A stretch of 64,000 nt of DNA from Deroplatys truncata. Taxonomy: Eukaryota > Arthropoda > Insecta > Mantodea > Mantidae. The stretch lies in contig CM060975.1 in the NCBI GenBank assembly GCA_030765065.1, positions 196,324,507 to 196,388,506 on the forward strand. The letters are read 5' to 3'. A model generated the notes under the pieces. It saw nothing but the letters and a program-made list of their open reading frames with translations, was not told the DNA's origin and made no database searches. The translations under genes and the position numbers were made by a program. Shown here piece by piece: positions 22,931-35,374 of the stretch (position 1 is its first letter; each line of letters starts with the position of its first letter).

Positions 22931-23860
22931 AAGTATGTAAATTATCACACCAGAATTTAATACTGTGTCACTTAAAAGCCCGTGAAGAATGTTAGTTGAA
23001 CTGGCATGTTTACTATTTAGCTCATTTATGACAGCAGCAAAACGGTAATGTGGGAATTCCCCACTTCAGTTTATCGGGTCATGAAGGTCACATATGAATA
23101 GCAGTTGTTGCATCGACTGCGTTCCTGGTTGAGCAAGCAAGATGTTTACATTTTCTTTCCTCTGGAGGGATACATAGCTGACAATCAATTCTTGCACTTC
23201 GCAATAAAGAATGCTACATCTGGCCTATTTAATTGAACAGTCAGCAGGTTGGATGGCGACTTGTTAAAATTATTCTTCAAAAAGGCTGCGTTTATGTGAT
23301 TTTTATGCTATTTATGTGAATATCAGAAAATATTTATTTAGATAAAAATAAGAAAATATGTGTTTTATAATAAATACAATCTAAAATATATGCCCCGGTG
23401 TGAATATCCAAACTTTAAGCTCAGTTTCAATTTTATGTTACGACGCAAACAAAATATGTACTTACCTAAGAATCCCAGCCCTACTCATTACGTTAAATCC
23501 GTTGATAGTACAGAGGGAAACATTTACCTTCCAGATAAGTAAACTCAAGTTTATATATCCAAATGTTTATTGGATTGAAACACAAACTCTTAGTGTGTTA
23601 GTATAGTAATTCACTTCTGCTTAAATTTATTTGTTATAGATTGCCATATAACGTAAGTATAACCATATTTGCATTTAATATAATGAATTACTATCTTTAC
23701 TGTTCCTCAGCATAAGGCTTTGTAAGCCTATCTTCGGGTTTATCTGCGATTCTATATAATTATAATAACTAAAACTAGCGTCAGGTTTTTTCAGATAATT
23801 CAGGGCTTATTTATAGAGGGATTCCTATTTTTAACTTTGACCCAATTGCAAACTGTGATG
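22931..23860. other. Unassigned AT-rich interval
   Basis: No credible coding or RNA feature. Small frames at 23360-23606 lack recognisable motifs. Confidence 0.45.

Positions 23861-23861
<1 letters not shown>

Positions 23862-23902
<41 letters not shown>
23862..23902. repeat. (AT)n microsatellite
   Basis: About 20 uninterrupted AT dinucleotides abutting the start of family H copy 8. Confidence 0.95.
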
Positions 23903-23903
<1 letters not shown>

Positions 23904-23904
<1 letters not shown>

Positions 23905-24721
23905 CTTTCTCTACTAGTATAGTAAGTAGGGGAAGTATTGTATTCCACCCAAAAATTCGATACCGAGATTTCACCGGAAATATATATTTTGAGACCATTT
24001 TTGGAAACATGTCCGTGTGTGTGTCCGTGTTTGTGTGTGTATGTGTGTCTGTGAACAGCATAACTCAGAAACGAACAGTCGGATAAGCACCAAACTTGGT
24101 ATTTAGGTTCAGTATCTTCCAGAGATGCGACATGAAGTTTTTCAAGAAATTCCCCCACCCCAGATTACCTTTTACATGGAACATTTTTTGAAAATTTTAA
24201 TTTTCTCAAAAATGGCTCTAACGATTTTGATTAAAATATCACATGTTTAAGATATTTTTATGACAAATGAAATGTATATCTCGAATTTTCTGGGAGTGTC
24301 TCCAAAAGTATTCTTCATTGTGAACGATTTTTGCATAACTGGTAAACCATAAGAGATAGACAAAATTTTACTTCATAAAAAGAATTTATGTCATATACAT
24401 TTTTGTTGTTAAGTGAATCATTTTCGAGATATTGCTTGTTATTCCCTTAAATGTTCCAATACTTATACTTTTTCTCAAATTTGTTATCATTTTTTTTGTC
24501 CTGGTAATGCAAAGAGAATGGAATACTCCACATAGCAGCCACCTCTTAAAAGATTTGACTATCGCTTATAACCTACCATATTCCCCTTGCATCTACAAGA
24601 AAATTAGCAATAAGATTGACATCTCGATATCTCTATTAACATGAAGCATATGGAGAATAAGCGTTTGTAAAAATAGTTTGTACAAGAGTAGAGAAGGTCA
24701 TGTGAGTGTAGCACATCAGAT
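23904..24721 (+). repeat. Family H interspersed element, copy 8 (full length)
   Basis: It starts ACTTTCTCTACTAGTATAGT and ends GAAGGTCATGTGAGTGTAGC then ACATCAGAT. The GT tract is at about 24012-24048. One of the cleaner copies. Confidence 0.82.
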
Positions 24722-24998
24722 ATTTTTTAGTTTATAGGCTTTTCTTACTGAAAAACGTCATTCTTTCACAATTTCGGAAAAGGGTATTACTGTTTCTCAT
24801 TTGAACTAAGGCGCAATTTCTTAAAATATTACTCAGATCAAACATAACTTTTTTCAGTCTGAAATTCGCTATAGAAGATAGGTGCTTTATTCTAATTTTA
24901 CACTCTAACATTATGTTAGTGTTTTTAAAACTGTCCTAAGGAACTTTATGAATTATTGGCTACTTTAATGTTAAGTGCCTAGCTGTCTACACGCAATT

Positions 24999-25904
24999 TT
25001 AGTGCTTTAACTCATAGCTAAGAGCATATTTTAATGCGTTTTCGAGCATAGTTGCATGCGTGTTTGGGGTGTTATGTATACTAATATTTTTAGCGCTTTA
25101 ATTCATAGCTAAGAGCATATTTTAATGCGTTTTCGTGCATAGTTGCATGCGTGTTTGGGGTTTTATGTATACTAATATTTTTAGCGCTTTAATTTATAGC
25201 TAAGAGCATATTTTAAAGCGTTTTCGTGCATAGTTGCATGCATGTTTGGGGTTTTATGTATACTAATATGTTTAGCGCTTTAATTCATAGCTAAGGGCAT
25301 ATTTTAATGCGTTTTCGTGCATAGTTGCATGCGTGTTTGGGGTTTTATGTATACTAATATTTTTAGCGCTTAATTCATAGCTAAGAGCATATTTTAATGC
25401 GTTTTCGTGCATAGTTACATGCGTGTTTGGGGGTTTATGTATACTAATATTTTTAGCGCTTTAATTCATAGCTAAGAGCATATTTTAAAGCTTTTTCGTG
25501 CATAGTTGCATGCGCGTTTAGGGTTTTATGTATACTAATATTTTTAGCGCTTTAATTCATAGCTAAGAGCATATTTTAATGCGTTTTCGGCATAGTTGCA
25601 TGCGTGTTTGGGGGTTTATGCATGCTAATATTTTTAGCGCTTTAATTCATAGCTAAGAGCATATTTTAAAGCGTTTTCGCGCATAGTTACATGCGTGTTT
25701 GGGGGTATATGTATGCTAATATTTTTAGCGTTTTAATTCATAGCTAAGAGCATATTTTAATGCGTTTTCGTGCATAGTTACATGCGTGTTTGGGGGTTTA
25801 TGTATACTAATATTTTTAGCGCTTAATTCATAGCTAAGGGCATATTTTAAAGCGTTTTCGTGCATAGTTGCATGCGTGTTTGGGGGTTTATGAATACTAA
25901 TATT
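24999..25904 (+). repeat. Tandem array, 91-bp unit, about 10 copies
   Basis: Each unit contains TTCATAGCTAAGAGCATATT, GCGTTTTCGTGCATAGTTGC and ATGCGTGTTTGGGGTTTTAT. I counted a 91-bp period and about ten units. Neighbours differ by few substitutions: TTTTAATGCG and TTTTAAAGCG variants are interspersed. A minus-strand frame at 25725-25958 is a translation of the array, not a gene. Confidence 0.9.
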
Positions 25905-26756
25905 ACAAAGACAAAGCATTTGCAAGGATTTACAAGGTCTATATGCTGGAAATTGCACACACTGGAGTCAAAAGAACATGCTAGTGAAGATTGTTTTAAC
26001 TTCTCGTTGAGATTGTTGTGGAATAGAACATAGCTTTACTTTTGTTTTTACTCCACAGAAAACGCGTGTAAAAGTATACACTTATATTAATGTCATTGGA
26101 GAAAGCAAGCTATAAATGGGAAATGGTTAAAACTGGACAGGAAAGTAGCCTTAAGCAAGATTTTTAACAAGGATAGTAAAAAGGTAGGAGAGTACCTGTC
26201 CAAAGTAAAAAAGAAATGGTTATGGACAATAAAAAGAGATGTGAATTAGTTGCATGATGTGATGTTAAGTTATCTGATTACATTATCATTATTATAATAT
26301 TAGTATTATTAGATTATTATTTTGGTATTACTACTATCATTTTATTATCATTATCATTTTTATGTATAATTAAAGAATGTAATATCGGTAAAATATGGCA
26401 AGGTAAGAGCTTGGGCTGATGTATAGCCATTTTCTAAGGAAGATTGCTAGCAAAAATAAATAAATAAATAAAATAAAAAACATAAAATAAAAATATTAAT
26501 GTGTGTGTGTGGCACAAAAGTCACAGGAAAATTAAAGACAATCAGTTTCTTTGTATAATGGTACTGTATCGATACTTGTTTCTTTAATCAATGTTATTTA
26601 AATACTAGAGATGTATGTAGGGTTAGGATTCTAACAACTGAATACACTTTATTATGATTCTACACGTGTATAACGTGTGGAAGGGAATTCATTCCTTTAA
26701 CTTAAACCTTTTATAGATCTCATTATTTGGAGCATATTTTGATATTTCATTTTTTC
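25905..26756. other. Unassigned AT-rich interval
   Basis: It holds ATT-rich stretches (26280-26360) and an A-rich (AAAT)n tract at about 26452-26500 that could be a retroposon tail, but no body was identified. Confidence 0.4.
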
Positions 26757-27442
26757 CTATGACCATTTTCTGCGGAGATATTTTAGATTTTTCGAGAATA
26801 TAAAACGCACAAGTTGGCAACGTGGTAGCGCGCGGTAGCGAACGGTAACTCGGAACAGGAGGGGAACGCTTTCCTTCAAAACCAGAAGTAGACCAGCGCG
26901 TAACCAGCTGGCGCGTGGTTCTTGAGTGTAGATAAACGTTTCATGTCTTCCTGCCCATACGTTCACAGCAAATCTCTGTTGAAAATGGTGCTCCCTGTTG
27001 CTGTGAGGGTTTTCTCTCGCCCATGTATGGATGTTATAAAAATTGAAAATGCCATTTTTTGTAAAGATGGCTTCATCTGTTCCCATAATTAATTTTTCTG
27101 GGAGCCAATAGACGAAAGCCAGCCTAAGCGCGTAATCCGTTGCGGTGAGACATATATCTTTTGGATATGATACGGTCGCAATAATTGTTCTTTCAGCGTT
27201 CTAAGAACAAACCAATGGGATTTGCTGACCATGCCAGCTATTCCCTGACTACAAGATTTAAAATTGCCTCTTCTGCGGCGACGGTATTTCATACTCGTCC
27301 TCCTTCGTAAGCTGGCCGCACGCTCCTGAGGTTTACGGGATGCTAGATGAAAAGGCTGGGAATTCGTAAACCTTGTGTTGTACGTATGTTTAACTACTAA
27401 ATACACCTCTGGTTCTTTTATCACTAAACCTGCGAGTTTCAA
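26757..27442 (-). pseudogene. IS630/Tc1-mariner-type transposase, N-terminal and central part
   Basis: On the minus strand the first frame (27442-27089) contains LLRPYHIQKIYVSPQRITR, and the second (27086-26757) GTDEAIFTKNGIFNF, then HTWARENPHSNREHH and RFAVNVWAG. The block TDEAxFxxNGxxNxxNxHxWAxENPH, followed by NVWAG, marks the first catalytic Asp region of insect IS630-type transposases. A stop near 27087 separates the two frames. Homology ends near 26930 and the last two catalytic blocks are absent. Confidence 0.75.
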
Positions 27443-28820
27443 TGCGTAGTACGATATTATCTAATAATTCTGGAGGAGTGACATAAACATGCTGTGCTTT
27501 TCAGTCAGCGACCGCGAAACGCTCATTGGACGATGAAGGCATTACTTCCTTACAGTTAATGTAGATCAATAGCTACCAAGTTGTACTTGTCATTTCACCA
27601 AAACTTTACACCATCCTTTCGTCGTGTTTGTATGGATTAAGGGTCATGTGGAAAACAAAACCGCTAGTCCCCCCACATCCTAGTTCAGGTATGCCATTTT
27701 GGTTACGTCCAGGAGCCGGTTCTCACACTGACCTATCTTGACCTAGTAACGGTGCCTATGACTTCGACCACATTATGTCTGCAAATGGTGTTCGGAAAAT
27801 GATTTCAAAATCGTGGATGATGTCACACAGTTAATACCGATACTAGGTCAGAAATAGGTTACTTTACCCATCTTACACAGTATTATCTTCATACATTCTG
27901 GTGAAATAAACATATAATTTAGAAAAACGAATAATTTTTGGGTTGGAAAACGGCTGAGCTATTATTGCTTTTTGTTATAAAATACCTTTGTACATATTAG
28001 GACATATTAGTTCCCTTACAGGCTGTATAGTGAAGCTTCTAATATATTTTAATATACCCTGATTAAGAAGCTTGGTTTTATTTCTTCTGTGTGCATTAAC
28101 GAAGTTCATTTCTGTGTGCTACAGAAGGAGAAATTTAATCCAGCGTAACATCAAAAACTACTCAACTGATATTTATAATAAAAAACTGAGGAGATTCGTG
28201 GTTATAGTTTATTTTCCTGGCCTGGGGGTGAGGAACCTATATATTCTCCAGCTTCGCCCTCATTTCGTTGAATTGGTACCAGGGGTTTCAGTTATGCGAA
28301 AGCCGTGGAACGTTTATGCTACTAAATAACTACGGACCAAATAGAAGGTGTAAAAATTAAGCATTTCATCTACTGTGCTTATTTACAGATTATTCCGACA
28401 ATTCTTTCGTCCTATAAATTGCTTACTTATAGATCATGCAAATCTTCAGAATTTGGAAGAGTATTGATGGAGGTAAAGAAAATCAGATACACAACATACC
28501 TCTTTATTTCATAACCCATTTTGGTGAGTGTCAGAGGTTTTTCAATCATTATTATGTCATCACGTGGACTTCATGAAATTACGATAATAAGACGTAAAAT
28601 CTTCTCGAATACTGGGGGAAGTAAACGAAATTAATTTAATCATCTTTCGAGGTTTAAACAGGCATCTGTGCACTATCGGCTAAGCCCTAGTACATACTAT
28701 AAAATTCCCGGTTTAAGGACGCGGTATGGAAAGGAATCCATAGTATTGATTTCTTCCAGTTGGGAGGAACCAAAAAGTTGAAGCTAAGTAATCTACAGTG
28801 GAGGTATTCAATACAAAACA
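27443..28820. other. Interval without recognisable genes
   Basis: About 1.4 kb. Frames such as 28072-28329 have no motif I recognise. Nothing supportable. Confidence 0.4.
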
Positions 28821-29641
28821 TTCACATGACTTTCTCTACCCTCTGTCGCTTATTAGTGGGTATACAAACTATTCCTACTAATATTTTTCTGTCTACTACG
28901 TTTTAATCCAAATAACCCTTTGCAGAAATAGTTACATTACAGATTTCGTTATAGATACAAAGGGAACAGCGACAATCAAATGTTTAAGAATTGGACGCTA
29001 TACCCTGGCCTTAAAATTCCATACTGTTTCCATGCAATCGCGTGAAACAACTGAATGTTGACAGAACATTAAAGAGAATTCCAACCATTAATAACGTATA
29101 TCTCAGAAATGCCTTATGCCATAAAAACACTATTTTGAAATAAATTGTTAGTTTTAAAGAGATCTACATTTTTTGTGTGGTACGTTTTCGCCTATCGCTT
29201 AACCAGTTATAAAAGATTATACAGAATTCCTTCCGAATGAAGAGGTCTTCACAGTTTATTTTCAGAAAATTCAAGATATACTTTTATTTGTCATGTAAAT
29301 ATCCTTAATGTATGGCATTTTAATCAAAATCGTTAAATCCACTTTTTAGAAAATAAAAATTTTGGAACAATTTCTATGTAAAGGTAGTTGGGGTGGGTGA
29401 ATTTTCTTGGAAATCTTCGGATCGTATCTTTGAAAGATACTGAACTTAAATACCAAGTTTGTATTGATCCGACTTTTCATTTTTGAGTTATACTGTTCAC
29501 AGACTCCCGGACCTTTTTCTAAAAATGCTTTTTCTTATTCAAGGGGCTTTAAAACATTATTTCCGGTGATATCTTGGTATTGCGTTTTTTGGGTGGAATG
29601 CAATACCTTCTCTACCTACTATGTAAGTGGTAGAGAAAGTA
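28821..29641 (-). repeat. Family H interspersed element, copy 9
   Basis: Reverse-oriented: TTCACATGACTTTCTCTACC at one end and AAGTGGTAGAGAAAGT at the other. The CA tract is reduced to CACAGACTCC near 29496, so the microsatellite has collapsed in this copy. Confidence 0.8.
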
Positions 29642-30026
29642 GAAAAGAGTCAACAGAAAGTGTATGCTTCTTTTCTTCAGTGGAACCCACGGGAGTACGA
29701 CCTATGTATCCAAATTTACAACTGTTGCATATTATTCTAATACATACATTATGAATACGTTGAAACCTTTCAGTTAATATTGAGGTTATGCTAATGAATA
29801 CAGAGTCGTAATAATCGAAATATAATTATTAAAATATATAACCATTTCCGCCGTTAGTTCTTCTTTATGGTAACGCTTCGGTCCCAGTGTTTTTGAAGAA
29901 TAAATTTCGGATAGGAGTTTTGCAACACTTACCTACTGGTTACGGTTATGAAGTAGTAGATTTGTTTAGAACGATTTCATATGCTCTGAACCATTTGAGC
30001 CCAAATTCAAATCATTCAGCAAACTT

Positions 30027-30031
30027 AAAAA
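30027..30031 (-). terminator. Pol III terminator for tRNA-Thr
   Basis: AAAAA on the plus strand, TTTTT in the transcribed sense, lies 17 nt past the tRNA 3' end, within the normal range for RNA polymerase III termination. Confidence 0.75.
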
Positions 30032-30047
30032 GGAACCCAATTCCTAT

Positions 30048-30121
30048 AGGCACCGGAGGGATTCGAACCCTCGATCTCCTGTTTACTAGACAGGCGCTTT
30101 AACCAACTAAGCCACGGCGCC
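30048..30121 (-). tRNA. tRNA-Thr, anticodon AGT
   Basis: The 74-nt minus-strand sequence folds into a standard cloverleaf. The acceptor GGCGCCG pairs with CGGTGCC (one G-U). The D arm has GGCTTAGTTGGTTAAAGC (A box). The anticodon stem CCTGT/ACAGG encloses the loop CTAGTAA with anticodon AGT, and the T stem GAGGG/CCCTC encloses TTCGAAT (B box). The anticodon stem and loop match the usual eukaryotic nuclear tRNA-Thr(AGT). No intron, and no CCA encoded. All stems are intact and a T-run terminator follows, so it is probably a real gene rather than a SINE head. Confidence 0.95.
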
Positions 30122-31126
30122 GATGTAACTCAATGCCTCCTTATGTGATTTTGTGGAGAGCAAGGGAAACCTTTTCGAAAGGGGTGCCTTACAAACTTGG
30201 TTTGTAACGGGTTGAGAAGAAATTGCCTATAAATAAGATTGGCAGCATATATAGCTGTATCCAATCCACATGTTCGTCTTGCTTCAAAGATCGCAGGTTT
30301 CTTATTTAAAATGTTCAGCAGAACATCGGTAATTTCATTTAACTTCTTTCGATTTTTAATCGCTCTGTATTTTATTAGCAATTCCGAGGTATTTATTGGA
30401 CACCTTCAGAGAAGTGGCGGCTAGTGTAAGCGGTTCCCACTCGTGGATTTAATACATCATGAGAACACAGTTTTGAAAATGGGATAACTACCTCCTCAGG
30501 GAAGATTGAGGGAATTAAGTAACAACGTTTCAAGATTTTGAGAGAAGCGTGAAATTGTGACAAAGCCTTTTAAATTTTTTAATTAGAAAACATTAAAGAA
30601 AAGGTTTTGAAATAGCATAGGTCAGAAAAAGAAAACTTAGTACTTTAGTTTAGGCTAAATACTTATAGGATATTAGTAAAATACTTATTTTCATAATAAG
30701 TCCCGAAGAAACACAACTTTGGCCGAAAATGTTGGCAACTAACTCAAAACACTTAAACACTTAAATGACTTAGAAATAATACTATACTAGGTCCTAAGCA
30801 ATGCTTCAAACCACTCGTAGGAAGAATTTCACTGTGTAAACTCAAATAATTTAGCACTTGCGACATGTTATATAATTAAAATGTTTACATTACATAAAAC
30901 AATTAATATCCTCTAAACTATTTGCAGCAGCAACAGCTAACTTATTGTACTATTGGTTGCAAAACTTCTCAGGTTGAGGCTCAATGCTCTAAGTTATCGG
31001 TCAAGTGTTGTGGAAATATGAAATGTGACCTTAGTGTAGTCTTAATGTTTCATGCTGCTGTGCTTTAGTAATGACTAAACATTGAAATGTCCATGCACTA
31101 AACTCAAAAGAAAAGGAAAAGAAAGT

Positions 31127-31128
<2 letters not shown>
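30122..31128. other. Unassigned interval
   Basis: Overlapping frames on both strands at 30130-30424 show no recognisable domain. The rest is AT-rich with no visible repeat family. Confidence 0.4.

Positions 31129-31186
<58 letters not shown>
31129..31186. repeat. (ATT)n microsatellite
   Basis: About 19 ATT units directly adjoining the head of a family A SINE. The leucine-run frame at 31082-31396 is a translation of this tract. Confidence 0.95.
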
Positions 31187-31187
<1 letters not shown>

Positions 31188-31730
31188 GAGCGGAATGGCT
31201 CAGCCGGTTACGTCTGTGGCCCGCATTTGGGAGGTCGTGGATTCTATTCCCATGGAGGACCTTTCTGACGCATGGGTACTTTCGGGGGTTTCCCCGGGTC
31301 GCCAGGCGAGTGCCGGGAAGGATAATTACATCCCCCGACTTTCCTGTCCCTCCATTTCATCTCCATTCTCATCTCACTTCACCTTCATCTGCTTGATTTC
31401 TTTCAGAGTTGCAAGTGTCAGCGAGAGGTCTCGGCTTGCATGGCAGGAGAAAAGGATGCTATGCGTAAACCTTCGTCCCTCGGAGGAGCGGTCTCCAGAT
31501 CCCGGCCTCCCCAGGAGATGTGTAAGCCCACAGGTGGGAAGGGAACCGGCTGCACCTGCCATCACCCAGGGAGTTTAAATCTGTAAACGATAGGGACCTT
31601 GTCCTCTGCTGTCGTGCCACCTGGTCCGGCCGCCCTCTGTCTCCTCCCACCTTATTCTTCCCTCCCGAGGTGCACCGTAAGGGGCCTAGGTACACAAGAT
31701 ATCCGTAGGACGAGCTGCTAAGCTCCTGGT
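31187..31730 (+). mobile_element. tRNA-derived SINE (family A), near full length
   Basis: The head CGAGCGGAATGGCTCAGCCG, then CGCATTTGGGAGGTCGTGGA and TTCTATTCCC (B box with a changed base), then CGCCAGGCGAGTGCCGGGAA. The body matches the copies at 5370 and 12084. Its 3' end departs from the CCAATCC tail of those copies, so it may be a subfamily. Frames at 31195-31695 are shadows. Confidence 0.78.
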
Positions 31731-31744
31731 TCTATATATTGCTA

Positions 31745-32325
31745 CTGAATTAGAGTATAAAGGTAAAAGTACGGAAGAACAGAGGGGACCCCAAAACCGG
31801 GGCAGAGCATCGCAAGTAGGCCGCAAAGGTCCTGTTTGCTTCTACCGTGAATCCTGTAGGGAGGAGTAGGGAAGAATCCAGAAGGGTGACCACATGCGGA
31901 TGTCGACGTGAGCAACAATGGAGACATAGTGCATAACGTTTCCAGATCGAATGCATCCGAAGGAGTCAACAAGATCCCTAAACACCGGTGATCCCCCGTG
32001 GTGAGGCCCACTCGGAGGTAGATCCAAACTGAGCCATCCCGCAACGACGCCAAAGTAAAAATCTCTATAAAGCTCACAGCCACCGCCCAGCCGCAACCCG
32101 CCGAACGCCGTCGCCAGTCCTACAGCCCTGAAACATATGAAAAGGAAGAAGAGGGTTACAAGAAATGAGGGGAAGGAACGTCGTGGTATAAGATAAATCA
32201 CCCCAGCATACGCCTGCCGACGCGCAGAAACCATGATAAACCCATGGGTCGCTGGGATCGAACCCGGGACTTCCCGAATGCGAGTTGCACACATTACCGC
32301 AGCGCCACCTAGCTCGCTACTAGAG
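31745..32325 (-). mobile_element. tRNA-derived SINE (family B), near full length
   Basis: The minus-strand head reads GGCGCTGCGGTAATGTGTGC, then CGCATTCGGGAAGTCCCGGG and TTCGATCCCAGCG, giving clear A-like and B boxes. The body runs about 500 bp to a tail reading CTTTATACTCTAATTCAG. A frame of 167 codons at 31842-32345 crosses it but begins in the tRNA-like head and shows no protein motif, so I treat it as chance. Confidence 0.72.
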
Positions 32326-32469
32326 AGTGTAAGATCACAAGTCACAAACTTCGCTCGCTCCTCTCACTTTGCACCCAGTAACTTCAACTGGTTTAGCTAC
32401 CAGTCATATTCCCTCAGCCTATGTTGTTTTCATTCTTCACATTGGCCTTACAGTTTGGGTGTACTATAA

Positions 32470-33053
32470 TTTATACAGTATACTTGGCTTGGATTGTGAA
32501 GCGGAGGGGATTCGCCATCGATCCATGATTGAGGATATTGTACCGACGCCTCACGAGGGGCGTCCCCGGAGGTAGGGATGAGATGAAGGGAGACACCAGG
32601 TGGCTGGAAACAGGAGTGATGGTACAGCAATGACAGGGTCACTACAGTTTTCAGATTGAGACGCCAGTCGGACAGGCAGATTGGGAGCCCCCCACACAGG
32701 GCCCAACGCCCCCCTAAGGGGCGGTGCTTATACCTCGACAATAAACCGAAGCCTGAGGGATGGAGAAAGTTCACAGAGAACATCCTTTTTCCCTGCCACG
32801 CTACACGGAAGAACATCGCCGACATTTTCAACCCTGAAACAGACCAAACGGGATGAAGGATGAATGAAATGAGTAATGGAACGAAATAGTGGGACAGGAA
32901 ATACAGGGGATGAAAGAAATAACTCAGCATTCGCCTGACGACCTGGGAAAACCTAAATAATCCCATGGGACCGAGTGGGCGGTCGCCGGAAATCGAGCCG
33001 GACCATCCGAATGCGGGCCACAGACGTTACCGGCAAGGCCATCCCGCTCGGTT
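32470..33053 (-). mobile_element. tRNA-derived SINE (family A), near full length
   Basis: The minus-strand head is CCGAGCGGGATGGCCTTGCC, with GCCCGCATTCGGATGGTCCG following and a weakened B box, then CGTCAGGCGAATGCTGAG and the family body. It ends in CACAATCCAAGCCAAG, a decayed version of the CCAATCC tail. The 172-codon frame at 32448-32966 is read through the SINE and is not supported as a gene. Confidence 0.78.
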
Positions 33054-33820
33054 AGAGCATACTATCTGAAGTTAATTCGTTAATGAAGGCACCTTATTTT
33101 TGGTTTTACGAATAGATTTCCAAAACTCGAACCTACTGATTAATGCGTGATTCTGAAAGGCTGTATATGTCTTTCCTTTAAAGTTAAAGATATACCATAC
33201 AAATAGTGTAGGTATATTCCAATAATAATATTTTGAATTTATACTGGATCTGTAAGGAGACAAAGTTAAACACAAAAACAGAATTCTATGTTAAAGGTTG
33301 CGCAAAGCTATTCAAGCACACTTTCGGTAAACAACCGTTGTAACCCGCAAAAATACATCGGGGAAAGCTAATAATTTCAATTAATGAAGGAAAAAGCGAC
33401 ACAAATCCTTTCCCTGGGAGTTTAATCATTTTTACACAGCTTGAAAGTAGATTATAAAGGCTTCACGTGCCGTAAACAATTAACTTTTAGGAGCGTTTGC
33501 TATTGCAGTTCGCCTAAGAAGGTCGCTTTGACTGTCTGCCGTCTTTATACATGAAGCAACACATGAATCCTGCATGTATGTGTTCAAATGTTGTTGGAAT
33601 AGGTGAACAATTAAGGCTATTTTATTCCGAGAGTTTCTTACAACTTTACAGTTTTGTGTGAACATATCACAAGTATGTATGTTTGGGTTACATTTTCTAC
33701 ATATTTTACGTTTTATTTAATTAGATACAAAATTAAACGTGATGGGGAGGGATGGATATTGAACTTTGCGTTTGTATATGTACAAACAAGGGTTTCCTAT
33801 GAGTAGCATAACTAAAAAGA
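33054..33820. other. Unassigned interval
   Basis: AT-rich with no recognisable coding, RNA or repeat feature. Confidence 0.4.
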
Positions 33821-33821
33821 A

Positions 33822-34532
33822 ATCAGATGTGATACATTCATATGACTTTCTCTACCCTCTATCGTTTATTACAGAGTGTACAAACTATTCTTACTAAAGC
33901 TTATTTTCATATCTACTAAGTTTTATTCCAAATAAACCTTTGCAAAATAGCTACATTACACATTTCGTTATAGATACCAAGAGAACAGCGATAGTCAAAT
34001 GTTTAAGAACTGGACGCTATACGCTCCTTAAAATTCTATACTGTTTCCATGCAATCGTAAGAACAACTGAATGTTAATAGGACTTTAAAGAATGACCAAA
34101 ACGTGAACAACTCGAACCATTAATAACTGATATCTCAGAAGTGGCTTATGCCACAAAAAAAACTTATTTGAAATAAATTGTGTGTTTTAAAGAGATATAC
34201 ATTTTTGTATAGTACTTTTTGTCTATGCTTAACGTTTACCAGTTATATAAGATTATACAAAATTCCCTCCGAATGAAGAGGACTTCAAAGGTTACACAGA
34301 AAATTCAAGATATACATTTTATTTGTCATGCAAATACCTTTAATATATAGTATTTTAATAAAAATCGTTAGTTTTTTTAAATAAAAAGTTTCGAAAAATG
34401 TTCCATGTAAAGGGTAGTTGGGTGCGGGATTTTCTTGAAAATCTTCGTGTTGCATCTTGGAAGACACTGAACTTAAATATCAAGTGTGCTACCTAATCAA
34501 CTTTTCGTTTTTGTCATGCTGTTCATAGACAC

Positions 34533-34574
<42 letters not shown>

Positions 34575-34719
34575 GACTGACACACGTACGGGCCTTTTTC
34601 TAAAAAATTTTTTTTTTACTTAGGGGGCCCAAAACACACATTTCTCGTGAAATCTCGACATCGAATTTTTGGGTGGAATACAATACTTTCCCTACTTACT
34701 ATACGTAGTAGAGAAAGTA
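33822..34719 (-). repeat. Family H interspersed element, copy 10 (full length)
   Basis: It starts ATCAGATGTGATACATTCAT and ends ACGTAGTAGAGAAAGTA. At the microsatellite position it carries (CAGA)n, about 34532-34573, instead of the (CA)n seen in most copies. Otherwise collinear with them. Confidence 0.85.
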
Positions 34720-34737
34720 AAACCCAAAAGACGGTTA

Positions 34738-35369
34738 CGTGCAGCATCTTCTAAGGACGAGGCACGAAGATAATAAAAAATAATCCTACCCAAAACTACT
34801 CTTTACTAAAAAAGATTTGTTATTTTTGATTTCCCCAAAAATGACTCCAGCGAGTTTGTTTAAAACACCACACGTTTTGCATAGCAATTAAAATATATAT
34901 CTTGAATATTCTAGGAATAGCCTGTGAAGTCCTCTTCGTACGGAATGACTTTTGTGAACCGTAAGAATAGGCAAAAATCTTGCTATACAAAACATTTAGA
35001 TTTAGTTAAAGCACATTTATGTCAAACAAGATTTTTTGTGATTTTAATATTTCCGATATATTATTACTTATTTCTTTGAATCTTCAAAAACTAACACTTT
35101 TTTCAAGAGGTAAGTCGCAATTCGTCTTTTCTCGTGGTCATGCAGGGAGCATGGAGTTTCAAAGCCATCGCATGGCGATCCACCTTTTAAAAATCTGACT
35201 ATCGCTTTAGCTTATTGTATCCTTCTAATACCGGCAAAGAAATTTGTAAATATGTAATGAAAGTTTGTCTCGATTAATAAGAAGTAGACAGAAGAATACC
35301 TAACTTTTGTAAGAATATAGTTTGTAGAAGTGTGAATGGAGAAAGTCATATGAATGCATCATATCACAT
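34738..35369 (+). repeat. Family H interspersed element, copy 11 (5'-truncated)
   Basis: It lies in opposite orientation to copy 10, directly beside it. It begins at the GCAGCATCTTCTAAGGACGA position of the family and ends GGAGAAAGTCATATGAATGC then ATCATATCACAT. The first 300 bp or so, including the microsatellite, are missing. Confidence 0.72.
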
Positions 35370-35374
35370 TTTTA

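Noticed and set aside
24999-25904. CRISPR-like array
   Set aside because: There are no unique spacers between short repeats; the whole 91-bp unit repeats, and the DNA is eukaryotic.
25725-25958. Frame with repeated HKPPNTHATMHENALKYALS-like text
   Set aside because: Translation of the 91-bp satellite. 91 is not a multiple of three, so the frame cannot persist.
30130-30424. Overlapping frames beside the tRNA gene
   Set aside because: Neither strand gives a recognisable domain or consistent codon bias, and I could not support a gene.
31082-31396. Leucine-rich membrane-like frame
   Set aside because: The leucine run is a translation of the (ATT)n microsatellite, and the rest is SINE.
31842-32345. 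167-codon minus-strand frame
   Set aside because: It is read through a family B SINE, starting in the tRNA-like head. It has no domain, and the DNA features of a SINE explain it fully.
32448-32966. 172-codon minus-strand frame
   Set aside because: It is collinear with a family A SINE that has the same body in other copies where the frame is not open.
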